Of a DNA stretch of 64,000 nucleotides, positions 29,572 to 35,281 are shown one piece after another. A model generated the notes under the pieces. It was given only the letters and a program-made list of their open reading frames with translations. It did no database searches and was not told the origin of the DNA. The stretch covers positions 1 through 64,000 of the forward strand of contig CAJNBV010000011.1 of assembly GCA_905221095.1 (NCBI GenBank), read 5' to 3'. How positions within the stretch are numbered: position 1 is the first letter of the stretch; each line of letters starts with the position of its first letter. The DNA is from a bacterium. GTDB lineage: Bacteria; Bacillota; Bacilli; Lactobacillales; Streptococcaceae. The position numbers were made by a program, and so were the translations under genes.

Positions 29572-31725
29572 CTAGCTATTCACCAAATGGGCATAAAAGC
29601 CACCCTGTGCAAGCAAAGCAGCATGCTTTCCTTCTTCGACAATCTTGCCCTGATCTAAGACAACAACCTTCTCTGTCCGCTCAGCAATGGTCAAGCGGTG
29701 GGCGATGAAAATCAAGGTCTTATCTAAAGCCATGAGATTATCGACAATTCGCTTCTCTGTCAAAATATCCAAACTGCTGGTCGCCTCATCCAAAATCAAG
29801 ACAGGCGCATCTGTCAAGAGAGCACGCGCCAGAGCGATTCTCTGACGTTGGCCACCTGAAATCCCTGCCCCATCCGAAGTCAATTCTGTCTGGTAATTCA
29901 GGGGCATACGCTCGATATCCTCCCGAATCTCTGCCAACTCAACCGCTCGTAAGATATCCTCCTGAGTCGTCCCCTCCTTGGCTCCCAAAAGAAGATTCTC
30001 CAAAATCGTCCCATTAAAGACATAGGGCTGTTGAGGCAGATAGTTGATATACTGGCGCAGGGCTTTTTTATCAATCTGATTGAGATTGACACCACCCAGA
30101 CTAATCTCCCCTTGACTTGGGTCGTAAAAATTAACCATCATCTTAGCCAAAGTCGTCTTACCTGACCCTGAAATCCCCACAAAAGCCACCTTAGACCCTT
30201 GAGGAATGGTCAAATTGATATCTGACAAGACATCTCGACCATAGCCATACTTGTAGGAAACCTGCTTGAAGGTCATATCTCCCTTCATCAAGCTCAGATC
30301 CTCAACTGTTTTCTTCTCCTCAAACTCAGAAGCTACCAGATAAACCTCATTTAAACGGTTATTGGCAACCTGAGCTGTCTGAAGCTTGGTTTGCAGATTG
30401 ATGATATTTTCCAAAGGATTTGTAAAGTAAACCAGCAAAGTATTATAGGTAATCAACTGCCCCAAACTCATCTTGCCATCCATGACCAGAACAGCCCCCA
30501 TCCAGAGAATACCGACATTGAGCAAGAGATGGGCAACCTTTTTCAGAGCCTTTTGCTGACTCTCTGCCCGACTATAGGTAAAGGATTTTTTCAGATAATC
30601 CACAAATTCCTTGTCAATCTTTTGGTAACGCTGACTTTCACTTGTCAAAGACTTGATTGTCTCAATACCATTAATGTCCTCGATGATAGAAGAAGACAGA
30701 ACCGCATTGGCTTCCATGGTATCCCGATTCATCTTTTCAAACGGCTTCATAAAGGCAAAGATAATCACTGTATAGATAGGAAGTGCTAATAAAGTCATGA
30801 AAAAGAGATTGGTATTTTGTGAAAATAAAACAAGAGAAATAATAACAACCGTTGACACATCTAAGAAAATCGAAAGAATGGTCGAAGCCAGCGCATCAAT
30901 GATACTGTTAGCATCCGTAAAACGAGACACGATTTCCCCTGTTCTGCGTGTCGCAAAGAAAGACATAGGCAGGTGAAAAACATGCTTGATGTAGGATAAA
31001 ATCACATCAATCGACAAGCGTTGCCCCAAAACAAGTAAGAGATACTCCTGAGCGTAAGACAAGATCTGCTGAAGAATATAAACAATCACCAGCCCAATAG
31101 AAATAATCCCCAGCGTCGAACGCATCTGATCTGGCACATAGGTATCAATGATAGACTGCAGATAATAAGAACCCACAATGTTAATCAAGGTGACCAAGAG
31201 TGTGGCCAAAACGATATTGGCAATCAAGCCACGCTGTTTCACTAATATAGGGATAAAAGAGAGCAGACCATTCTTTTGATCCTTATGAGGCTTGTAGTCT
31301 GGACTAGGCGCCATAAACAGAGTCACTCCTGTCCATTCTTCCGCAAAACGCTCACGTGGCAGTTTGGTCAATTTCACTCCAGGATCTGGATCAGCAATAT
31401 GAATGCTGTCCTTATCCTGCCCAGTCACCACATAGTAGTGGAGCAATTTTCCTTCCTTAAGCACATGGGCAACAAAAGGAAAAGTCAAATCCGGCAAGTC
31501 AAAGAGCGTCATATCCGCCTTAATTGCTCGCGTCTCAAAACCAATCTCCTCTGCCACCTTGACCAAGCCCAAAGCCGTCGTCCCATCCATAGTCGTCTTA
31601 GCCAATTCGCGCAAGTGAGCCAAAGAATAGTAACTACCATAGTAGCCAAAAACCATGGCTAATGAAGCTACACCGCAGTCCATCTGATCCACCTGCGGAC
31701 GATAGTGACGTTTCCCAAATTTCAT
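29572..31725 (-). CDS. comA: ComA, peptide-cleaving ABC exporter
   Basis: A 717-aa protein: an N-terminal C39 peptidase domain (C17 in QMDCGVASLAMV, H96 in LLHYYVV, D112 in HIADPD) that cuts after double glycine, then six transmembrane helices (about 165-450) and an ATPase (GISGSGKTTLAKM, ISGGQRQRIALARAL, LILDEATSSLD). It matures and exports CSP and, as established in pneumococcus, blp bacteriocins. The ATG at 31725 is 7 bases after GGAG. It is transcribed from a ComE-type promoter upstream of a BOX element. Confidence 0.96.
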   Translation of the reverse strand: MKFGKRHYRPQVDQMDCGVASLAMVFGYYGSYYSLAHLRELAKTTMDGTTALGLVKVAEEIGFETRAIKADMTLFDLPDLTFPFVAHVLKEGKLLHYYVVTGQDKDSIHIADPDPGVKLTKLPRERFAEEWTGVTLFMAPSPDYKPHKDQKNGLLSFIPILVKQRGLIANIVLATLLVTLINIVGSYYLQSIIDTYVPDQMRSTLGIISIGLVIVYILQQILSYAQEYLLLVLGQRLSIDVILSYIKHVFHLPMSFFATRRTGEIVSRFTDANSIIDALASTILSIFLDVSTVVIISLVLFSQNTNLFFMTLLALPIYTVIIFAFMKPFEKMNRDTMEANAVLSSSIIEDINGIETIKSLTSESQRYQKIDKEFVDYLKKSFTYSRAESQQKALKKVAHLLLNVGILWMGAVLVMDGKMSLGQLITYNTLLVYFTNPLENIINLQTKLQTAQVANNRLNEVYLVASEFEEKKTVEDLSLMKGDMTFKQVSYKYGYGRDVLSDINLTIPQGSKVAFVGISGSGKTTLAKMMVNFYDPSQGEISLGGVNLNQIDKKALRQYINYLPQQPYVFNGTILENLLLGAKEGTTQEDILRAVELAEIREDIERMPLNYQTELTSDGAGISGGQRQRIALARALLTDAPVLILDEATSSLDILTEKRIVDNLMALDKTLIFIAHRLTIAERTEKVVVLDQGKIVEEGKHAALLAQGGFYAHLVNS

Positions 31726-31744
31726 ATTCATCTCCTTTTTCCTA

Positions 31745-31895
31745 ATACTCAATGAAAATCAAAGAGCAAACTAGGAAACTAGTCGCAGGTTGCTCAAAGC
31801 ACGGCTTTGAGGTTGTAGATAGAACTGACGAAGTCAGTAACATCTACACGGCAAGGCGACGTTGACGTGGTTTGAATTTGATTTTCGAATAGTAT
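31745..31895. repeat. BOX element, A-B-C form, in the comA leader
   Basis: A 151-bp element lying between the comAB promoter and the comA ribosome site, so it is transcribed as the 5' leader. It contains ACGGCAAGGCGACGTTGACG (boxA) and one boxB. Confidence 0.9.
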
Positions 31896-31915
31896 AAACT
31901 CATCTGATAACAACT

Positions 31916-31982
31916 ATCTTACCCCAATCCCCAAACAAAAACTGGACTTCTTCCCCAAATGCGCCTATCTACCTCCCAACTG
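31916..31982 (-). promoter_or_regulatory. comAB promoter with ComE direct repeats
   Basis: The minus strand has CAGTTGGGA (31974-31982) and CATTTGGGG (31953-31961). Their start positions are exactly 21 bases apart, matching the ComE box layout (9-bp repeats, 12-bp spacer). A TAAGAT -10 box is at 31916-31921. comAB is an established early competence operon controlled by ComE. Confidence 0.75.
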
Positions 31983-31993
31983 CACTTTTTGGA

Positions 31994-32024
31994 TAAAAAA
32001 ATAGGCAGAACAAACGTCCTACCT
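31994..32024 (-). terminator. Terminator upstream of comAB
   Basis: AGGTAGGAC, GTTT, GTTCTGCCT (two G-U pairs), then ATTTTTTT on the minus strand. It ends transcription from the 62-aa gene, and a near-identical copy lies at 32325-32355. Confidence 0.75.
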
Positions 32025-32035
32025 AAAATATATAT

Positions 32036-32224
32036 TTATTTCTTTTTCTTCCTAATTCTTTTGTCAATCATATATAAAACGATAATCGAAAACAGCGGCG
32101 GAACAATATAACTCTTTTCACTCATTGTCAGCTGAAATCCCAGAGTTGCTAGTATCTTAAAGATGAAAATATTCATCAAAAATAGAAAAACAAATACTAA
32201 AAAATATTTTAAAACCTTCTTCAT
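32036..32224 (-). CDS. Small membrane protein, 62 aa
   Basis: Two hydrophobic segments (about residues 6-32 and 40-56) and a basic C-terminal KRIRKKKK. Nothing more specific is recognised. Small two-helix basic proteins are common as bacteriocin immunity or accessory proteins. It stands between two copies of the same terminator, just upstream of comAB. The ribosome site is GAAAAGGA very close to the ATG, or AGGAG 14 bases upstream. Confidence 0.5.
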   Translation of the reverse strand: MKKVLKYFLVFVFLFLMNIFIFKILATLGFQLTMSEKSYIVPPLFSIIVLYMIDKRIRKKKK

Positions 32225-32324
32225 TCCTTTTCTTCAACTCTCCTAATTTCTATACCTATTTTATCATATTTTATCAAAAAATACATGTAAAACTCCAAAT
32301 AAACACCTCAACTGCACTTTTTTG

Positions 32325-32355
32325 GCAAAAAATAGGCAGAACAAACGTCCTACCT
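32325..32355 (-). terminator. Second copy of the comAB-upstream terminator
   Basis: The same stem (AGGTAGGAC / GTTCTGCCT) and T-run as at 31994-32024, including some flanking sequence (GTGCAGTT). Confidence 0.7.
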
Positions 32356-32388
32356 ACTAAAAATATGATATGAAAGGAAATTGATTTT

Positions 32389-32553
32389 TTACTGACACCC
32401 TAGGCAAGCTTGGAACAAATAAATCATTGATAGTAACATTTGTGACATCCTATTTATTACTTCAATTACTAATGTCCCTGCTATTTCTAAGCCACCTCTG
32501 GTATGATCTATTCACAGTCAGAATAGATAACACCGTTCTAAATTACGATTCAT
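32389..32553 (-). pseudogene. Possible degraded double-glycine peptide gene
   Basis: A very strong ribosome site (AAAAAAAGGAGTAACT) precedes an ATG, but the frame has TGA at codons 12 and 14. It then continues through RGGLEIAGTLVIEV, which resembles a GG cleavage site plus hydrophobic mature peptide, to a TAA. Interpretation as a dead bacteriocin gene is tentative. Confidence 0.3.
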
Positions 32554-32621
32554 AGTTACTCCTTTTTTTGATTCATTACTATAAGACACCTATTCCCTAT
32601 AGAGCGTCCATTGCTTCAAAT

Positions 32622-32837
32622 TTATCGATTCTTTTTTTCTTTACTTCTGTATAAAAGAATGAAGACCATCATAAATAATGCAGTCGTGAGTATATTAAGA
32701 TTATCAAACCAAGTAGGTAAAGATACTTTATTTATGTCAGCTACTAATCTAATGATTATATAAGACATTAAACTAAGTAATACCATGATTTCAGGCAAAA
32801 CTTTCAATACTGATTTAACGAATTTTTTTAAAAACAT
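32622..32837 (-). CDS. Two-helix membrane protein, immunity-like, 71 aa
   Basis: Begins MFLKKFVKSVLKVLPEIMVL. It has two hydrophobic stretches (about residues 15-33 and 48-64) and a basic KEKKNR end. Good ribosome site (GAGAGGTATTTCT). Size, topology and position after bacteriocin-like ORFs fit a Blp-type immunity protein, but no specific family is recognised. Confidence 0.6.
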   Translation of the reverse strand: MFLKKFVKSVLKVLPEIMVLLSLMSYIIIRLVADINKVSLPTWFDNLNILTTALFMMVFILLYRSKEKKNR

Positions 32838-32864
32838 AGAAATACCTCTCTGACAAAAATCAGA

Positions 32865-32996
32865 TTATGGTCTATTCGCATAATACCCTAAAGCTGCTCC
32901 ACCAGCAGGAAGTAATAATCCTTCGATAACAATCAATAAACCTACTTCAACTTATTTACTTTGCTCTACGATTTCAAATTGATTCAAATTTTGCAT
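32865..32996 (-). pseudogene. Bacteriocin-like ORF interrupted by a stop codon
   Basis: MQNLNQFEIVEQSK resembles the start of a double-glycine leader, then TAA at codon 15. The same frame continues for 28 more codons through a hydrophobic, glycine-rich stretch (LLLPAGGAALGYYANRP) to the stop. Ribosome site AAAGAGGGGTATAAC. It looks like a class II bacteriocin gene with a nonsense mutation and probable small deletion near the GG site. Confidence 0.5.
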
Positions 32997-33009
32997 GTTA
33001 TACCCCTCT

Positions 33010-33108
33010 TTAAATAATACTAGCTAAGCCAATAGTGAGTCCCACTAATAAACCTACCATCCCTGAAGCTGATATAATAATAGCCGCAAATTCGTTTGAA
33101 AAATTCAT
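33010..33108 (-). CDS. Hydrophobic 32-aa peptide in the bacteriocin cluster
   Basis: MNFSNEFAAIIISASGMVG, then LLVGLTIGLASII. It has one hydrophobic helix, no double-glycine leader and glycine spacing compatible with membrane insertion. It lies between the 59-aa GG peptide and the interrupted ORF, same strand. A GTGAAG ribosome site is weak. It could be a leaderless bacteriocin, a truncated one or a membrane accessory peptide. Confidence 0.4.
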   Translation of the reverse strand: MNFSNEFAAIIISASGMVGLLVGLTIGLASII

Positions 33109-33131
33109 TGATTTCTTCACAGTGTTTTATC

Positions 33132-33311
33132 TTATCTGAAGTAACCCCATGCAGCTAGCCCTACAGCAGATAAACCACCGACAACATACCCTGCAACCTT
33201 GATTCCTACTGGAACTGCTACTACCGCTGCAGGAAGTACTCCTCCATCAACTGTTGCTAGTTCTTTTTCTGTCATTGCTGTAAACTGATGATCATTTACT
33301 AAAATATTCAT
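33132..33311 (-). CDS. Double-glycine class II bacteriocin-like peptide, 59 aa
   Basis: A 24-residue leader MNILVNDHQFTAMTEKELAT-VDGG fits the C39-processed leader pattern (LxxxELxxVxGG). The mature 35 residues are hydrophobic and glycine-rich with GxxxG-type spacing (VAGYVVGGLSAVGLAAWGYF), as in two-peptide class IIb bacteriocins. Ribosome site AAGGAGAACTTAAA. The preceding immunity-like gene overlaps it by 4 bases. ComAB next door is the likely exporter. No specific named bacteriocin is recognised. Confidence 0.75.
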   Translation of the reverse strand: MNILVNDHQFTAMTEKELATVDGGVLPAAVVAVPVGIKVAGYVVGGLSAVGLAAWGYFR

Positions 33312-33502
33312 TTTAAGTTCTCCTTGTTCTTATTCACTTTTGATTTAAATATTTCTTTTTTATTAATATAGTATGTCAATGCTACTAACAAAATACAGCT
33401 CTCCAACGATACCTTTTCTAAATTAAATAGAGAATAAATTAATAATATGCTGTAAGCTGTTAAAGCAGATCCTACATATATTTTTTTTAATATTCTATTC
33501 AT
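33308..33502 (-). CDS. Two-helix immunity-like protein, 64 aa
   Basis: Begins MNRILKKIYVGSALTAYSIL. It has two hydrophobic segments (about residues 8-26 and 34-46) and a strongly basic lysine-rich C-terminus. It lies between two GG peptides and overlaps the second by 4 bases. Likely a bacteriocin immunity or accessory protein by size and context. Confidence 0.55.
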   Translation of the reverse strand: MNRILKKIYVGSALTAYSILLIYSLFNLEKVSLESCILLVALTYYINKKEIFKSKVNKNKENLK

Positions 33503-33519
33503 AAAACTTACCCAAAGTT

Positions 33520-33708
33520 TTATTTTAGATTTTTTCCAACTTGATAAAGACCTGCTCCTAGTATAATAGCCCCTCCTGTTACAGAAAAACCTTTAAACGC
33601 AGCTACTCCAAACGCAACTACTAGTGGTGCAATCCCCCCATCCACATTCATCAACTCTTCTTCTGTAAGAGCTACAAAGTTCTGTTCCATTTTGTCAAAA
33701 TTTGTCAT
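33520..33708 (-). CDS. Double-glycine class II bacteriocin-like peptide, 62 aa
   Basis: Leader MTNFDKMEQNFVALTEEELM-NVDGG (25 residues) with the LTEEEL..VDGG processing signature. Mature peptide of 37 residues, rich in Gly/Ala/Val (VTGGAIILGAGLYQVGKNLK). Strong ribosome site AGGAGAAAAAAAG. With the 59-aa peptide downstream it could form a two-component bacteriocin. Export by ComAB or BlpAB is inferred. Confidence 0.75.
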   Translation of the reverse strand: MTNFDKMEQNFVALTEEELMNVDGGIAPLVVAFGVAAFKGFSVTGGAIILGAGLYQVGKNLK

Positions 33709-33752
33709 CTTTTTTTCTCCTCAATTTTTATGTTTTGTTATATCTTTAATGT

Positions 33753-33806
33753 TTAGCCTCTAAGCCACTTAAATAGCCAAGTTGGATAAATAGCTGAAAT
33801 AATCAT
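33753..33806 (-). CDS. Micro-ORF 6 of tandem array, divergent 17-aa peptide
   Basis: MIISAIYPTWLFKWLRG. It shares the YP..W..K core with the five 16-aa peptides upstream and sits one period (123 bases) after the fifth. Ribosome site AAAGGAGATTAGAA. Cationic, aromatic-rich, no leader. Likely the diverged last member of the array. Confidence 0.55.
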   Translation of the reverse strand: MIISAIYPTWLFKWLRG

Positions 33807-33878
33807 TTCTAATCTCCTTTCCTCTTCTTCTCACTTATTTATTCGAAAAAAATTTCGAAAATGTACAACTAATTAAAT

Positions 33879-33929
33879 TTATTTGAAAAATAATTTAGTA
33901 AACCACGGATAAAAAATTGGTAGATACAT
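33879..33929 (-). CDS. Micro-ORF 5 of tandem array, 16-aa peptide
   Basis: MYLPIFYPWFTKLFFK, identical in protein and DNA to micro-ORF 2. Ribosome site AAAGGAGTCTAATTC. No leader or signal peptide; net positive, strongly aromatic. Confidence 0.65.
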   Translation of the reverse strand: MYLPIFYPWFTKLFFK

Positions 33930-34005
33930 GAATTAGACTCCTTTCTGTTTCCTCTTACTTATCTATTCGAAAAAAATTTTCGAAAATGAACAACTAAATT
34001 AAATT

Positions 34006-34056
34006 TCATTTAAAAAATAACTTAATAAACCACGGATACAAGATTGGTAGATACAT
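34006..34056 (-). CDS. Micro-ORF 4 of tandem array, 16-aa peptide
   Basis: MYLPILYPWFIKLFFK, the same protein as micro-ORF 1. It differs from it only by two synonymous Phe codons and a TGA instead of TAA stop. Ribosome site AAAGGAGCCTGGTTT. Confidence 0.65.
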   Translation of the reverse strand: MYLPILYPWFIKLFFK

Positions 34057-34130
34057 AAACCAGGCTCCTTTCTGTTTCCTCTTACTCATCTATTCGAAAA
34101 ACAATTCGAAAATAAACAACTAAATTAAAT

Positions 34131-34181
34131 TTATTTGAAAAATAATTTAGTAAACCATGGATAGAAAATTGGTAGATACAT
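34131..34181 (-). CDS. Micro-ORF 3 of tandem array, 16-aa peptide
   Basis: MYLPIFYPWFTKLFFK, the same protein as micro-ORFs 2 and 5, with two synonymous differences (Phe and Pro codons). Ribosome site GAAGGAGATTAGTTC. Confidence 0.65.
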   Translation of the reverse strand: MYLPIFYPWFTKLFFK

Positions 34182-34254
34182 GAACTAATCTCCTTCCTTT
34201 TCTTTCTTACTTATTTATTCGAAAAACAATTCAAAAATGTACAACTAATTAAAT

Positions 34255-34305
34255 TTATTTGAAAAATAATTTAGTAAACCACGGATAAAAAATTGGTAGA
34301 TACAT
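34255..34305 (-). CDS. Micro-ORF 2 of tandem array, 16-aa peptide
   Basis: MYLPIFYPWFTKLFFK. Ribosome site AAAGGAGCCTAGTTC. It belongs to the F6/T11 variant class with ORFs 3 and 5. Confidence 0.65.
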   Translation of the reverse strand: MYLPIFYPWFTKLFFK

Positions 34306-34379
34306 GAACTAGGCTCCTTTCTTTTCCTCTTACTTATCTATTCGAAAAAAATTTCGAAAATGTACAACTAAATTAAATT

Positions 34380-34430
34380 TTATTTGAAAAATAACTTAAT
34401 GAACCACGGATACAAGATTGGTAGATACAT
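34380..34430 (-). CDS. Micro-ORF 1 of tandem array, 16-aa peptide
   Basis: MYLPILYPWFIKLFFK, first in transcription order, 51 bases after the response-regulator terminator. It belongs to the L6/I11 variant class with ORF 4. Ribosome site AAAGGAGCCTAGTTC. A TTGACT lies just after the terminator T-run, but a matching -10 is not clear. Confidence 0.65.
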   Translation of the reverse strand: MYLPILYPWFIKLFFK

Positions 34431-34480
34431 GAACTAGGCTCCTTTCCTTTTCCTCTTACCTATCTATTCGAAAAAGAAGT

Positions 34481-34522
34481 CAAAAAAATAAGAATATCAG
34501 AAAATTTTCCGACATTCTTATT
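34481..34522 (-). terminator. Terminator after the LytTR response regulator
   Basis: AATAAGAAT and ATTCTTATT form the stem base around an inner AAAATTTT-centred hairpin, followed by TTTTTTTG on the minus strand. It separates the regulatory operon from the micro-ORF array. Confidence 0.8.
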
Positions 34523-34549
34523 GATAAATTCATTCAAGTCTAACAGATA

Positions 34550-35281
34550 TTAGACATTGAGATGTTTTTTAAGGGTTCTTCTGGCTGTTCGTGATACGGG
34601 GAAGTGCAAGCCTTCTAACAGGGTCACTTCTGTCGCAGTCATCTCTTCAATTGCCTGTAAACTGACCAACGTATTGCGATTGGCATAGACAAAATAATCT
34701 TTTTCAGCCTTGGCAGCAATATCCTTGAGACTGCCATAAATGGTCTTGATAGAATGATTGGCATAATAGACCTTGATACGATGGGATTCCACTGAGGTTT
34801 CAAAGGCTAAAATCTCATGGTAGGGCAGAGTAAAACCCCGTCTTCCCTCAAAACTATAGGTGAAGAGACGCATATTTTCCCTCTTATCCACTGCCAGTAC
34901 ATAGTCCAGACAGCGCTCCAGCTGATGACGGTAATCCTCCTCAGGCTGATCCTTGGAAATAAAATCCAAGGCAGACAAGTGGTAACGAAAAGCTAGAGGC
35001 AAGGCCTCCGAGTGCGTGGACACAAAGACAATGCTTGTAAAAGGATCCCGCTCCCGAACCTGTTGGGCAACCTGAAAGCCCCGTTCACGCTCTCCATCAA
35101 TCTCTAAATCCAATAAATAGAGTTGGTAATGGTCAAAATACTGAGAATACTTTTCAACATCTCCATAGTTTTTGGCAATATCAATTTCTAATCTTAAATT
35201 GCGAGAGCGACCGATATCTAGTAAAGTCTGCTCTATCCGTCCCTGCTGGACTCTATCGTCTTCCAAAACTAAAATTCTCAT
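34550..35281 (-). CDS. LytTR-family response regulator (ComE/BlpR-like)
   Basis: A 243-aa regulator. The receiver domain (about 1-125) has acidic D8/D9 and phospho-acceptor D58 (LYLLDLEID), plus the Thr/Ser and Lys of FVSTHSEALP and DFISKDQ. The LytTR DNA-binding domain (about 140-240) has RRGFTLPYHEILAFETS and NRNTLVSL. This class acts on direct-repeat promoters of competence or bacteriocin genes. It overlaps the kinase stop by 4 bases. It probably controls the adjacent bacteriocin region; no target site was identified with confidence. Confidence 0.9.
   Translation of the reverse strand: MRILVLEDDRVQQGRIEQTLLDIGRSRNLRLEIDIAKNYGDVEKYSQYFDHYQLYLLDLEIDGERERGFQVAQQVRERDPFTSIVFVSTHSEALPLAFRYHLSALDFISKDQPEEDYRHQLERCLDYVLAVDKRENMRLFTYSFEGRRGFTLPYHEILAFETSVESHRIKVYYANHSIKTIYGSLKDIAAKAEKDYFVYANRNTLVSLQAIEEMTATEVTLLEGLHFPVSRTARRTLKKHLNV

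Larger units (their letters stand above)
32225..32621. other. Degenerate region with terminator copy and bacteriocin remnant
   Basis: About 400 bases. It contains a duplicated terminator (32325-32355) with a lone CAGTTGAGG ComE-like half site directly upstream on the minus strand (about 32307-32315), and a broken reading frame at 32389-32553. Nothing else was recognised. Confidence 0.5.
33800..34470 (-). repeat. Tandem array of about 125-bp units, each encoding one micro-ORF
   Basis: Successive ATGs lie at 34430, 34305, 34181, 34056, 33929 and 33806, i.e. spacings of 125, 124, 125, 127 and 123. Each of the first five units contains a strong ribosome site, a 16-codon ORF, an AT-rich spacer and a hairpin (TTCGAAA, T-rich loop, TTTCGAA or near variants), then GAATAGATAAGAGGAAA leading to the next unit. 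Confidence 0.85.

Noticed and set aside
33811..34470. The regular ~125-bp repeats looked at first like a CRISPR array.
   Set aside because: The whole unit is repeated, with no unique spacers and no cas genes nearby; each unit carries an ORF with a ribosome site instead.
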